Assembly (NCBI GenBank): GCA_021325525.1
Contig: JAJPHB010000004.1
Span: forward strand, 1 to 60,305
DNA from: Alphaproteobacteria bacterium
GTDB taxonomy: Bacteria > Pseudomonadota > Alphaproteobacteria > ATCC43930 > CGMCC-115725
Direction of reading: 5' to 3'
Length of the DNA: 60,305 nucleotides
In this document: in pieces, positions 8,691 through 17,657 of the stretch
How positions within the stretch are numbered: the first letter of the stretch is position 1
Layout of the letters: each line of letters starts with the position of its first letter
Notes under the pieces: generated by a model
The model's input: only the letters and a program-made list of their open reading frames with translations
Databases searched by the model: none
Told to the model about the DNA's origin: nothing
Position numbers and translations under genes: made by a program

Positions 8691-9860
8691 ATGACAGAAC
8701 CGGTCAGCTTGTCGTCCGCTCAGCGCTTTTATCTCGATCTCGTCCGCGCCAGCGCCGCCATGATGGTGCTGTTCGGCCACGCCGCGCATTTCTTTTGGCC
8801 GCAGAGCTTCATGGCGCGCGGCTGGCTGCAGGGGCTCGGCGTCTACCTCTTCTTTCTCATCTCGGGCTTTCTCATCAGCTTCTCCGTCTTCGAGAAGCGC
8901 GATGATCCGAACTACGGCTTCCGCTCCTATTTCATCGATCGCCTCTGCCGCATCTACAGCGCCTTCCTGCCGGCCTTGATCTTCGTGGCGCTGCTCGACG
9001 CGCTGAGCGTCGATTCGCCCTTCTATGCCTGGCGGCGCGATTACAACCTCCAGACTTGGATCGGCAACCTCTTCATGCTCCAGGACTTTCCGGCTTTCCA
9101 GGTACTGCGGCGCCTCGGTGTCCCGGACAATCAGTGGTTCATCGCGCCCTTCGGCACGGCGCGGCCGTTCTGGACGATCTCGATCGAGTGGTGGATTTAC
9201 ATGCTGTTCGGCGGCATCGTCCTCGTCTGGCTGCGCCGCGGCCGACTCGGCCGTGGCGCGATGCTGGCGCTGGGCTTCGCCGCCATCGAGCCCGCCTACC
9301 ATTTCGTCGGCGGCTACGACGAGTGCCTGACCCTGCTGTGGATCGCCGGAATGGGGGCGAGCCTTCTCTTCTGGAACTTGCCGGCGCTCGCCCGGCGCTG
9401 GCCTGCGCTCGATGGCAGACGCCTGCATCGCGCGGCGCTCATCGTCGCTGCGGCGGCGGCAGTTTCGATCATCGGCCGGCTCTTCAGCAACCGCTCCGAG
9501 CTATTGGAATTTCAGATCGGTCTCTTCATCGGCGTCTTGCTGTTCGCTCTTCTCATCGCGCTGGGCTTCGTCCAGAACCGTATTCCGCGCATCGTCGTTC
9601 GGCTCGTCGGCTTCATCGCCGGCTACAGCTATTCGCTCTACCTGACGCACCACACGCTGCTCGAATTCCTGGCGATCCGCTTCGGCGACCGCCACGGCAG
9701 CGCGGCGATGTTCTGGCTCGTCGTCATTGCCGCCAACGGGCTCGCCATGGTGTTCTGGGTGCTCTTCGAGCGCCACTACAAGCGCCTTGCGCGCTCCCTG
9801 AAGGACCGCCTCGCGCGCCGCGAGCCCGTCCTCTCGCGGCCGCGCCTCACCGCCATCTGA
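8691..9860 (+). CDS. Integral membrane acyltransferase, family 3 (OafA/YrhL type)
   Basis: 389 residues from the ATG at 8691; the same frame is open further left but only this start gives the typical N terminus. The protein begins SAQRFYLDLVRASAAMMVLFGH, the usual opening of acyltransferase-3 proteins with the essential His in FGHAAHF, followed by about ten transmembrane helices. Such enzymes acetylate or acylate sugars of O-antigen, exopolysaccharide or membrane-derived oligosaccharides. No polysaccharide genes lie beside it, so the acceptor cannot be named. It converges with gcrA, the stops being 14 bases apart. Confidence 0.85.
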   Translation: MTEPVSLSSAQRFYLDLVRASAAMMVLFGHAAHFFWPQSFMARGWLQGLGVYLFFLISGFLISFSVFEKRDDPNYGFRSYFIDRLCRIYSAFLPALIFVALLDALSVDSPFYAWRRDYNLQTWIGNLFMLQDFPAFQVLRRLGVPDNQWFIAPFGTARPFWTISIEWWIYMLFGGIVLVWLRRGRLGRGAMLALGFAAIEPAYHFVGGYDECLTLLWIAGMGASLLFWNLPALARRWPALDGRRLHRAALIVAAAAAVSIIGRLFSNRSELLEFQIGLFIGVLLFALLIALGFVQNRIPRIVVRLVGFIAGYSYSLYLTHHTLLEFLAIRFGDRHGSAAMFWLVVIAANGLAMVFWVLFERHYKRLARSLKDRLARREPVLSRPRLTAI

Positions 9861-9874
9861 GCGGCCCTGCCGCC

Positions 9875-10222
9875 TCAGGCGGCGTTGGAGCCTTCCCGCT
9901 TCGGCCGAATATAGGCGAGCGCGGCGTGCTCGGCGCAGTAAGGCTTTCCGGCGATCGGCCTCTCGCCGCAGAAATGGAAGCCCTTCTCGCCCGGATGGCC
10001 GATGGGCCAGGAACAGCTCGGGCCGGAAATGTCGAAGACGACCCGGCGCTTGATGACGACCTTGACGGGGGAGGGGCGCGGTTCGAGCGACAGGCGATGG
10101 GCCTTGCCGACGACGGCGTTCTTGGTGATGCCCAGGCGGCGGCCGATCTCGGCCGTCGAATGGCCCTCCTTCCACAGCCGCCCCAGCTGCTCGACTCGTT
10201 CCTGCGTCCACACGGTTTCCAT
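9875..10222 (-). CDS. gcrA: GcrA cell-cycle regulator
   Basis: 115 residues from the ATG at 10222; longer in-frame starts exist but GcrA proteins begin with the WT-x-ERVE segment seen here as METVWTQERVEQL. The N-terminal helix-turn-helix is EGHSTAEIGRRLGITKNAVVGKAHRL, and the C terminus has the zinc-knuckle-like CSWPIGHPGEKGFHFCGE followed by GKPYCAEH. In Caulobacter and relatives GcrA binds RNA polymerase sigma70 and activates promoters bearing methylated GANTC sites during S phase. A GATTC site lies at 10301-10305, about 80 bases upstream. glpD lies upstream on the same strand. Confidence 0.93.
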   Translation of the reverse strand: METVWTQERVEQLGRLWKEGHSTAEIGRRLGITKNAVVGKAHRLSLEPRPSPVKVVIKRRVVFDISGPSCSWPIGHPGEKGFHFCGERPIAGKPYCAEHAALAYIRPKREGSNAA

Positions 10223-10236
10223 CGGACCCACCGTAT

Positions 10237-10265
10237 CCTGTATGAAGGTGACGCTCCAAACACAA
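10237..10265 (-). promoter_or_regulatory. Candidate gcrA promoter inside an inverted repeat
   Basis: On the minus strand TTGTGT (10265-10260) and TACAGG (10242-10237) are separated by exactly 17 bases, a plausible sigma70 pair. The start point would fall near 10230, leaving only about 8 bases of leader and no clear ribosome-binding site. The two hexamers are embedded in an inverted repeat: ccgtatcctgta at 10231-10242 and cacaagatacgg at 10261-10272, matching at 10 of 12 positions. Confidence 0.4.
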
Positions 10266-10324
10266 GATACGGTATCACGCGACGGCCGCGCCGCCAATCC
10301 GATTCTCGCCCTCCCGGCATCTTT

Positions 10325-11875
10325 TCAGCTCGCCTTTTCGCCTCCCGTGCGCAGCGAGGCGGGCGTCTCGAAGCGGCGCGCCAGCCAGTCGCGCAATCGG
10401 GCGATTTGCGTCGGGCTCATCGCGAGCCCCGCCTTGCTGCGGCGCCAGATTACGTCCTCGGCCGTCCGCGCCCATTCACGGCGGAGGAAATGCTCGACCT
10501 CGCGCTCGCAGAGGCCACCGCCGAAATCGATGCCGAGATCGGCGGGCTGTTGCGCGCCGTCGAGGAGGGCGAGCGCCTGCGACCCGTGCCGCAGCGCGAG
10601 GCGGCGCAGAAACTCGGGCGCCAAGCCCGGATGCGCCGCGATGAGCCGCGCCTCCAGCTTTGCCAAATCGAGATCGCCGCCGGGCAACGGCCGGCTCGCC
10701 GTCCAGGCCGCCTTGAGGCCGGGGAACCACGCAGCCAGCTTTTCGAGCGCGTGCTCGGCCAGGCGGCGATAGGTGGTGATCTTGCCGCCGAATATGGAGA
10801 GGAGCGGCGCCTCGGCCTTGTCGCCTTCGAGCTCGAAGACGTAGTCGCGGGTGACGGCCGAGGGATCGCTTCGCCCGTCATCGTAGAGCGGCCGGATGCC
10901 GGCATAGCTCCAGACGATATCGGCCTCGGCGAAGGAGCGTTTGAAGAAGGCGCCGACCGCTGCCGCCAGATAGCGGATCTCCTCCGGCGAGATGACGACG
11001 GGCCCGGCCAGGTCGGCGAGCGCGATCTCCGTCGTGCCGACCAGCGAGAAACGGCCCTCGAAGGGAATGACGAAGACGATGCGTCCATCGGCGTTCTGCA
11101 GGATGAACGCATGCTCGCCTTCGTAAAGGCGCGGCACGACGACGTGGCTGCCCTTGACGAGGCGGAGGCGGTCGCGCGGCGTCATGCCGACGACGCGTTC
11201 GGCGATGTCGGCGACCCATGGACCCGCGGCATTGACAAGGGCGCGGGCGCGGAAGCGGCGCCGCGTTCCGTCCTCGGCGAGGGTGGTGAGGCGCCATTCG
11301 CGGCCCTCGCGGCGGGCTTCGGTGACCGCGCTGCGAACGAGGATCAGCGCGCCGCGATCCGCGGCATCGCGCGCGTTGGCGATCACCATGCGGGCGTCGT
11401 CGACGCGGCAGTCGAAATAGGAAAAGCCCCGGGTGAACTCGGACTTCACGACGGCGTCGCCATCGAGCGCGACTGCGCGTGACCCGGGGAGCCGCGCGCT
11501 GCGCCCGCCGAGCCGGTCATAAAGAAAGAGGCCGATTCGGATCTGCCAAGCGGGGCGCAGGCCGGGGCCGTGCGGCAAGATAAAACGCAGCGGGCGGACG
11601 AGATGCGGCGCGATCGCCATCAGCTTCTCGCGCTCGGCGAGCGCTTCCCGGACGAGGCGGAACTCGCAATGTTCGAGGTAGCGCAACCCGCCATGCACCA
11701 GCTTGGACGAGGCCGAGGACGTGCCGCTGGCGAGGTCGTCGCGTTCGGCGAGGGCAACGCTGAGGCCGCGCCCCGCGGCATCGCGCGCGATGCCAACGCC
11801 GTTGATGCCGCCGCCGATGATGAAAAGGTCGAACGCCTCGCCCGGCGGGGCAGCGTCGGATGCGATATCGGTCAA
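10325..11875 (-). CDS. glpD: Aerobic glycerol-3-phosphate dehydrogenase
   Basis: About 516 residues from a TTG at 11875; another TTG at 11929 would add 18 residues. The FAD-binding motif IIGGGINGVGIARDAAGRG comes about 15 residues in, followed by TSSASSKLVHGGLRYLE, DCRVDDAR, VNAAGPW, KGSHVVVP, DIVWSYAGIRPL and FGGKITTYR. These are near-identical to the E. coli GlpD landmarks. It oxidises sn-glycerol-3-phosphate to dihydroxyacetone phosphate at the inner membrane, passing electrons to quinone. No glpK or transporter lies nearby. Start choice is uncertain because both candidates are TTG codons with weak ribosome-binding sites. Confidence 0.93.
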   Translation of the reverse strand: MTDIASDAAPPGEAFDLFIIGGGINGVGIARDAAGRGLSVALAERDDLASGTSSASSKLVHGGLRYLEHCEFRLVREALAEREKLMAIAPHLVRPLRFILPHGPGLRPAWQIRIGLFLYDRLGGRSARLPGSRAVALDGDAVVKSEFTRGFSYFDCRVDDARMVIANARDAADRGALILVRSAVTEARREGREWRLTTLAEDGTRRRFRARALVNAAGPWVADIAERVVGMTPRDRLRLVKGSHVVVPRLYEGEHAFILQNADGRIVFVIPFEGRFSLVGTTEIALADLAGPVVISPEEIRYLAAAVGAFFKRSFAEADIVWSYAGIRPLYDDGRSDPSAVTRDYVFELEGDKAEAPLLSIFGGKITTYRRLAEHALEKLAAWFPGLKAAWTASRPLPGGDLDLAKLEARLIAAHPGLAPEFLRRLALRHGSQALALLDGAQQPADLGIDFGGGLCEREVEHFLRREWARTAEDVIWRRSKAGLAMSPTQIARLRDWLARRFETPASLRTGGEKAS

Positions 11876-11968
11876 GCCGGGTCCTGCAAGGTGCCGCCAG
11901 CCCGCATGGCCGGCGGCGCAGCATGTCAAGCGCGCGCCCTGCTGACAAGAGCGCGGCCGGCCGCGGCG

Positions 11969-13030
11969 CTACGCGGGCCGCGCCCCGCGCTTCTGCCGAA
12001 GGGGCTTGCGGAAGACCGCGAGCTTCGAGAAATAGGCGAGCTCGCTCCCTTCCGCCCGCAGCCCCGCGGAGCCGAAGAGAGCGGCGAGGTCTTCGCGCAC
12101 GTAATCGGCGAAATAGGGCTCGTGAAAGCGGCGCGGGAACTGCTCGATCAGCGCGTCGTATTCGGGCTCGTCGCCGCGTTGCAGCGAATCGAGAAGGATG
12201 AAGAGCCCGCCCGGCTTCAGCAGCCGCGCGATCTCGCCGGCGACGAGGCGCCGCTGTTTCGCCGGCAACTCGTGGAAGAGATAGATCGCGGTGATGATGT
12301 CGAAGCGCGCGGAAGCGAACGGGGCCGCCTCTGCCGGTGCGGCAACGAAGCCGACGCCGGACCAGGGGGCGAGGTTGTGCTTCGCCGCGGCAAGGTAGAA
12401 CGGGCTGAGATCGAGCGCCGTCGCCGCGAGCCGCGGGTAGTTGTTCTTGACTTCGCGCAGGAAGCGTCCGGTGCCGCAGGCGATGTCGAGGAGCCGCGTG
12501 CCGTCGAGCCCGCGCTGACGCAGCTCATGATGAAGCGGTACCAGCACCTGGCGGCGCATCGCATCGGCGGCGCCGCCGAACAGCACCTCGACTTGGTGGT
12601 CATAGAGCTCGGCCGAGCGGCGGCTCAGATAGCCGTCGGTCTGAAAGTGGAAATTTTGCAGATAATAGCGCGGATAGGGGCTGTGCCGCAGGCTTCGGAA
12701 GATTTCGCTGTTGTCGCCGGCGCGGCGGCGCGCTTCGACCCGGCGCAGATCGGCGAAGAAAAGCCGGCTGCGCCGCAAGCGCGGCAACGGGTTGGCGATG
12801 AGATCGACCGGGAGGCGGTAGTAGCCTGCCTCGATGTTGCGCCAGTCGCGCTCGAGGAGCCGGCGCAGGTCGCGGATGAGGCGTGCCCGGTCCGGCATGC
12901 GCCGGCGCAGCTCTTCCGGCAACGCTTCGGGTTCGGAAGCGGCCGCCGCGAGGAGCTTCTGCCCCCAATACCAGGAGACGCGCAGCCCTTGCGCCGCGCC
13001 GTAGAGCATCTTGTCGAGCCGAGCGGCCAT
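11969..13030 (-). CDS. Class I SAM-dependent methyltransferase
   Basis: 353 residues from the ATG at 13030. An N-terminal helical, arginine-rich region of about 170 residues precedes a Rossmann methyltransferase domain with motif [12 protein letters not shown], motif [11 protein letters not shown], a LFHELP segment resembling ubiquinone or methionine-type methyltransferases, and a post-motif [18 protein letters not shown]. The tail ([15 protein letters not shown]) is the usual last beta strand. Substrate is unknown. It is divergent from pgk across about 154 bases that presumably hold both promoters. Confidence 0.8.
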   Translation of the reverse strand: MAARLDKMLYGAAQGLRVSWYWGQKLLAAAASEPEALPEELRRRMPDRARLIRDLRRLLERDWRNIEAGYYRLPVDLIANPLPRLRRSRLFFADLRRVEARRRAGDNSEIFRSLRHSPYPRYYLQNFHFQTDGYLSRRSAELYDHQVEVLFGGAADAMRRQVLVPLHHELRQRGLDGTRLLDIACGTGRFLREVKNNYPRLAATALDLSPFYLAAAKHNLAPWSGVGFVAAPAEAAPFASARFDIITAIYLFHELPAKQRRLVAGEIARLLKPGGLFILLDSLQRGDEPEYDALIEQFPRRFHEPYFADYVREDLAALFGSAGLRAEGSELAYFSKLAVFRKPLRQKRGARPA

Positions 13031-13184
13031 GTCAGCTAAACTAGCCGGTGCAACGCGCCTTGCAAGGAAAGCGTGCGTCGCGCGCGACGCGGCGCGGTTT
13101 GACGTCGAGAGCCGTTTGCTGCACAAACCGCGGCGCCGCCGTGCGGCGGCGCTACCCACCGCCCGCGCCGATGAGAGAGGATCG

Positions 13185-14384
13185 ATGACCCGCTTCCGCA
13201 CCCTCGACGATCTCGATGTCGACGGCAAGCGCGTGCTGCTGCGCGCCGATCTCAACGTGCCGATGCAGGACGGGCGAGTGACGGACGCGACGCGGATCGA
13301 GCGGTTGGCGCCCACCATCACCGAGCTCGCGGGGCGGCGCGCTCGCATCGTCGTCATGTCGCATTTCGGCCGTCCCAAGGGCAAGCCCGCGCCGGAATTC
13401 TCCTTGCGGCCGCTGGTGGCGCCGCTCAGCCGGGCGATCGGCGGGCGGGCCGTCGCCTTTGCCGAGGATTGCATCGGCGCGCCGGCCGAACGCGTCGTGG
13501 CGGCGCTGGCGCCGGGCGAGGTTGCGCTCCTCGAGAATCTGCGCTTCCACGCCGGCGAGGAGAAGAACGATCCGGCTTTCGCCCGCAGCCTCGCGGCGCT
13601 CGGCGATCTCTACGTCGACGACGCCTTTTCGGCGGCACATCGCGCCCATGCCTCGACCGAAGCCTTGGCGCGGCTGCTGCCGGCGGCGGCCGGCCGCCTC
13701 ATGCAGGCCGAGCTCGAAGCGTTGACAAAGGCGCTCGAATCCCCGCAGCGGCCCCTCGCCGCGATTGTCGGCGGCGCCAAGGTCTCGACCAAGCTGGCGC
13801 TGCTCGATTTCCTCATCGCCAAAGTGGATGCCCTGGCGATCGGCGGGGCGATGGCGAATACGCTGCTCTTCGCCCAAGGCATCGCCATCGGCAAATCGCT
13901 TTGCGAACCCGATTTGGCGGAGACCGCGCGCGCCATTCTCGGCCGTGCGAAGCAGGCAAAATGCCGACTGGTCTTGCCGAGCGATGTCGTCGTCGCGCGC
14001 GAATTCGCCGCGCATGCGCCGAGTGAGGTCGCCGCGGTGGAGCGCATCCCGCCCGAGACGATGGCGCTCGATATCGGACCGGCGACGGTGAAGTCGATCA
14101 GCCGGGTCCTGGACGAGGCGAGAACGCTCGTCTGGAATGGCCCGGTCGGCGCCTTCGAGACCGCACCCTTCGACGCCGGAACCGTCGCGCTCGCCCGGCA
14201 CGTCGCCGAGCGCACCGCGGCCGGGAAGCTGCTCAGCGTCGCCGGCGGCGGCGATACGGTGAGCGCGCTCGCCCATGCCGGCGTGGTCGACCGCCTCTCC
14301 TACGTGTCGACGGCGGGCGGTGCCTTTCTCGAATGGCTGGAGGGCCGCGAGCTGCCGGGAGTGGCAGCCCTGCGAATCGATTAG
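13185..14384 (+). CDS. pgk: Phosphoglycerate kinase
   Basis: 399 residues from the ATG at 13185, preceded by GAGAGAGGA. The enzyme interconverts 1,3-bisphosphoglycerate and ATP in glycolysis, gluconeogenesis and the Calvin cycle. Landmarks are [47 protein letters not shown] and the nucleotide loop GGGDTVSA. Length is standard for the family. The neighbouring gap and fba genes often found with it are absent. It converges with the histidine kinase, the two stops separated by one base. Confidence 0.96.
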   Translation: MTRFRTLDDLDVDGKRVLLRADLNVPMQDGRVTDATRIERLAPTITELAGRRARIVVMSHFGRPKGKPAPEFSLRPLVAPLSRAIGGRAVAFAEDCIGAPAERVVAALAPGEVALLENLRFHAGEEKNDPAFARSLAALGDLYVDDAFSAAHRAHASTEALARLLPAAAGRLMQAELEALTKALESPQRPLAAIVGGAKVSTKLALLDFLIAKVDALAIGGAMANTLLFAQGIAIGKSLCEPDLAETARAILGRAKQAKCRLVLPSDVVVAREFAAHAPSEVAAVERIPPETMALDIGPATVKSISRVLDEARTLVWNGPVGAFETAPFDAGTVALARHVAERTAAGKLLSVAGGGDTVSALAHAGVVDRLSYVSTAGGAFLEWLEGRELPGVAALRID

Positions 14385-14385
14385 C

Positions 14386-16308
14386 TCAAGCGGGCTGGCG
14401 GACGCGGGAGGCCGGCAGCCGCACCGTCACGGTCGTGCCGTGCCCGACGACGCTGTCGATGGCGAGGGCGCCGCCATGGAGCTTCGCCATGGCATTGCAG
14501 AGCGGCAGGCCGAGCCCCGTGCCTTCGTATTTGCGGTTGAGCTTGCTGTCGACCTGGCCGAAGGGCGCGAGTGCGGTGGCGATGTCCTCGGCGGCGATGC
14601 CGATGCCGGTGTCGGCGACGCTGACGAGGAGGTCGCCGTTGCCATCGAGCCGCGCCGTCACCTCGATACTGCCGCCGCCCGGGGTGAACTTCACGGCGTT
14701 GGTCAGCAGGTTGAGCAGAATCTGCTTCAACTTGCGCTCGTCGGCGAGGAGCGGCGGCAAATCGTCGGGCAAGCGGAGATGGATTGCAACCTCGCCGCGC
14801 TGCGCGCGCTCCTGAACGAGCCGGGTCGCCGACCGCATGATGGCGACGATGTCGACCTCGTCCTCGGAGAGTTCAAGCTTGCCCGCCTCGGCCTTGGCGA
14901 TGTCGAGAATGTCGTTGATGACTTCGAGGAGGTGATGGGCGCTGTCGAGGACGTCGCCGACATATTCGAGGTATTGCGGGCTGCCGATCGGGCCGAAGAT
15001 CTGCTCGCGCATGATTTCCGAGAAGCCGATGATCGCGTTGAGCGGCGTCCGTAGCTCGTGGCTGATATTGGCGAGGAATTCCGACTTGGAGCGGCTGGCG
15101 ATCTCGGCCGCTTCCTTGGCGGCGTATAGCGCCTCTTCGCGATGCTTCAGATCGGTGATGTCGGTGCGGATGCCGACTGTCGAGCCATCGGCCGTGCGGT
15201 GGTCGCTGACGCGGATCCAGCGTTTGTCCGAAAGCGCCACCTCGAAGGAGGCGCGCGGCGCGGCGCGCAGCCGCAGGCGCTCGGCGAGCCAGGCTTCGCG
15301 CTCGCTCGGGGGAACGGCAATCGCGCCGGCATCGACGACGGCGCGCATGATGTCGGCAAAGCGGGCGCGGGGTCGAATGGCGGATTCGGCGCCGGGAAAG
15401 AGGTTGACGAATTTCCGGTTGGAGAGGACGAGGCGGTCCTCGGCGTCGAAGAGGGCGAAGCCCTCGGAGATGCTTTCGATTGCCTGAGTGAGCTGGCTTT
15501 GCGACTGCGCCGCCCGCTGCCGGGCCTCGTTCTGCTCGGTCACATCCCGCGCGCTGCCGCGGAAGCCGAGGAACTCGCCCGAGGCGGGACAGAAGACCGG
15601 CAGGCTCGCGATGTGGAAGAGGCGTTCGGAGCCGTTGCTGTGGCGCATCGTGAACGGTATGTCGCGGAATGGCGTGCGCCGCGCTGGGTCGAGCGGGCTT
15701 TCGTCTCCGGCGAACTGGCCCAGCGCGAGGAAGGGGCGGCCGACGAGCTCGACCGGCTGGAATCCCAGTACCTCGGTGACGCGTGGCGAGACGAAGGTGA
15801 GGCGGAGGTCCCGGTCGGTCTCCCAGATCCAGTCGGAGGCAAGGCGGGTGATGTCTTCGAGCCGGTCGTTGGTGAGCGAGAGCTGGTGGCGAGCCGCATG
15901 AAGCTCGCTCGTCTCCTCGATCACGCCGAGTACGCATTCGAGCACCCCGTCCGCACCGCGGATGCCGCTGTAGCGGGCGCGGAGATGGATCGCCGGCGCC
16001 GTGCCGAAGGACAGCTCGTGCAGCACCGTCGCGCCGCCGCTTTCGAGCTCGGCGACGATCTCCGCCGTCGGGAGGAGCGATGATGGCCCGCCGAGGCGCT
16101 TTGCCAGCGCATCGTGAGCGGGGCTCGCATAGAGCGCCGCGCCGCTGCGATCGGCGAGGTGGAAGGGAGGCAGTTGAGCCAGCAGCGGCGTCAAAAACGG
16201 CGCCAGCGCCGCCGCGCCCCCCGCGTGCGCCGAGGGCGCGGCCGGCAGACGGATCGGCGCGTTGTTCAGACCGTCGGGATGGTAGGCGCGGAGCTTACCC
16301 GGCGACAT
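14386..16308 (-). CDS. Cytosolic PAS-PAS hybrid-type sensor histidine kinase (DivJ/PleC-like core)
   Basis: 640 residues without transmembrane helices. Two PAS domains cover roughly 145-260 and 265-388. The phosphoacceptor box FLANISHELRTPLNAIIGFS places His417, and the ATPase domain has N box NAVKF (537-541), G1 DTGIG (566-570) and G2 GTGLGL (596-601). The H box and following SEIM match the DivJ/PleC/PdhS class that feeds the DivK-CtrA pathway in alphaproteobacteria; this is a family resemblance, not proof. Its ATG overlaps the last 14 bases of the DUF2336 gene, so the two are translationally coupled. No response regulator lies beside it and no receiver domain is attached. Confidence 0.88.
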   Translation of the reverse strand: MSPGKLRAYHPDGLNNAPIRLPAAPSAHAGGAAALAPFLTPLLAQLPPFHLADRSGAALYASPAHDALAKRLGGPSSLLPTAEIVAELESGGATVLHELSFGTAPAIHLRARYSGIRGADGVLECVLGVIEETSELHAARHQLSLTNDRLEDITRLASDWIWETDRDLRLTFVSPRVTEVLGFQPVELVGRPFLALGQFAGDESPLDPARRTPFRDIPFTMRHSNGSERLFHIASLPVFCPASGEFLGFRGSARDVTEQNEARQRAAQSQSQLTQAIESISEGFALFDAEDRLVLSNRKFVNLFPGAESAIRPRARFADIMRAVVDAGAIAVPPSEREAWLAERLRLRAAPRASFEVALSDKRWIRVSDHRTADGSTVGIRTDITDLKHREEALYAAKEAAEIASRSKSEFLANISHELRTPLNAIIGFSEIMREQIFGPIGSPQYLEYVGDVLDSAHHLLEVINDILDIAKAEAGKLELSEDEVDIVAIMRSATRLVQERAQRGEVAIHLRLPDDLPPLLADERKLKQILLNLLTNAVKFTPGGGSIEVTARLDGNGDLLVSVADTGIGIAAEDIATALAPFGQVDSKLNRKYEGTGLGLPLCNAMAKLHGGALAIDSVVGHGTTVTVRLPASRVRQPA

Positions 16309-17437
16309 GGGTGCGGGCCGGGCGTTCGATTTCCCAGACCGCCTTCAGGAAATCCTGGTCGCGCCGCCATTTCCGCAGAAGCTGTTCGGCCGAGCTCGGC
16401 GGGGTCTGCTCGTAGAAGTCGAGAATGCGCTTCACCTCGCCCCGCTCCGGCGGGGGATCGCTCTGGCGCGCCTTGCGGCTGAGGAGGTAGATCGACGCGA
16501 AGAGCGGCGGCTCGATGCGCATGCCGCGGCAGGCGATGGCGAGGCCTTCGCCGCCGCGCTCGAACAGCAGCCGCCGCACCAAGGTGAGGCGGATGCCGGT
16601 CATGCGCGCGAACAGCGCCTCGAAGAGCGCGATCTCGCCCTGGCGCAGCGACTGGATGAGAAGCTGGGGCGTGATCGCCTTTTCCTCGGAAAGGCTCTTG
16701 GCGAGCTGCACCGATTTGCGCGGCTCCTCGGTTGCTGCCGGCTTCTTCGCGAGATCGCACACAGTCTCTTCGAGGACGTCGTCGAACTCCGCCGGATCGA
16801 CCGGAAAGTGTTCGAGGATGTGCTTGCGGAGCGCCGCCGATACCCAGAAATACATCTTCTTCGCGAGATCGGCGCTGAGGTCCGGGCGGCGCAGCAACGG
16901 ATTCTGGTAGGTATCGACGCGCTTCGATTGCTCGACGAGATAGGCCATCGTCGCCGAGGCGATGCGCGCATCGGTGTTCTCGAGCAGCGTCTTGATGACG
17001 CCGACATCGCCCGTCTCGACGAGCGCGTCGCAGACCTGCTCGCTCACCGATTTGCGCATTGCGATCGCGAGCTGATGTTCGAGCGTGCGATGGTGGATGA
17101 TCTCGATCAGCTCTTCGTCGCGGAGCACCTCGCTGTGCAGCAGGATCGAATGGGCAACGGCGATCTCGTCATTGGCGAGCGCCAGAACGAGGTCGCGCGG
17201 CGCGTTCTTCTGATGCGCGAGGCGCTCGGCGAGCGAGCGGCGGACGGAGGATTCGACATCGTTGATGAGCTGGCGGAGAATCTCCGTCATGAGCGCGCGC
17301 TCGCGGTCGGTGAGCGTCGTGCCCTGGGCGAAGAAGAGGTCCGTGACGGTGGCCGTCAGCGCGTGCCGGCCGGCGACGGTCTTGTCGCGTGCCAGCTCCA
17401 AAAGCCGCTGTGTCTCCGGCCCGGACATATAGCTCAT
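16295..17437 (-). CDS. DUF2336 domain protein
   Basis: 380 residues, almost wholly alpha-helical and HEAT-like, with charged repeats such as ILLHSEVLRDEELIEII and HRTLEHQLAIAMRKSVSE. The conserved block DVESSVRRSLAERLA and the later MTGIRLTLVRRLLFERGGEGL fit the DUF2336 family, which is restricted mainly to alphaproteobacteria and has no settled function. It is the first gene of a two-gene operon with the PAS histidine kinase, overlapping it by 14 bases. The 220-base region upstream carries several TTAA-type elements including a perfect CtrA box. A role as helical scaffold or input partner for the kinase is inference. Confidence 0.8.
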   Translation of the reverse strand: MSYMSGPETQRLLELARDKTVAGRHALTATVTDLFFAQGTTLTDRERALMTEILRQLINDVESSVRRSLAERLAHQKNAPRDLVLALANDEIAVAHSILLHSEVLRDEELIEIIHHRTLEHQLAIAMRKSVSEQVCDALVETGDVGVIKTLLENTDARIASATMAYLVEQSKRVDTYQNPLLRRPDLSADLAKKMYFWVSAALRKHILEHFPVDPAEFDDVLEETVCDLAKKPAATEEPRKSVQLAKSLSEEKAITPQLLIQSLRQGEIALFEALFARMTGIRLTLVRRLLFERGGEGLAIACRGMRIEPPLFASIYLLSRKARQSDPPPERGEVKRILDFYEQTPPSSAEQLLRKWRRDQDFLKAVWEIERPARTHVAG

Positions 17438-17512
17438 CTACTCCACTCCCGGCGCGCCGGGTCGCAGCGCGCCGCCCGCTGTCGGCGCCCGCGCTGCTTA
17501 TCATTCGACGAT

Positions 17513-17544
17513 TTACCAAAGGGTTAATCGACCGTAGCGTTAAC
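17513..17544. promoter_or_regulatory. Cluster of degenerate CtrA-type half sites
   Basis: TTAC at 17513-17516 and TTAA at 17524-17527 are spaced by 7 bases, one mismatch from the TTAA-N7-TTAA core. A further TTAAC stands at 17540-17544. They lie 76-107 bases upstream of the DUF2336 start and could be weaker CtrA-binding sites acting on that promoter. Only the pattern is seen; binding is inferred. Confidence 0.4.
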
Positions 17545-17596
17545 CAACTTGCGATGGAAATACCCGGGAGCGCTGCTCGCGCCTGCCATGATTGCG

Positions 17597-17612
17597 TTAA
17601 GGATTCGTTAAC
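17597..17612 (+). promoter_or_regulatory. Perfect CtrA box with an internal GANTC methylation site
   Basis: The sequence reads TTAA GGATTCG TTAAC, an exact match to the alphaproteobacterial CtrA consensus TTAA-N7-TTAAC. The 7-base spacer contains GATTC (17602-17606), the recognition site of the cell-cycle DNA methyltransferase CcrM. The box lies 45 bases upstream of the small ORF at 17658 and 160 bases upstream of the DUF2336 gene, so it could control either or both. Confidence 0.65.
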
Positions 17613-17657
17613 GCCCGGCGTGGCATGCTGCATTCGGCATCATAGGAGTCGGCTGTC

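Noticed and set aside
9056-11482. 808-codon open frame on the plus strand
   Set aside because: It covers the acyltransferase in another frame and runs antisense to gcrA and glpD, all of which have clear family motifs.
13031-13184. Upstream extensions of both the methyltransferase and pgk frames
   Set aside because: Both frames remain open here but the extra residues are Arg/Ser-rich and unlike either family; the region is a divergent promoter space.
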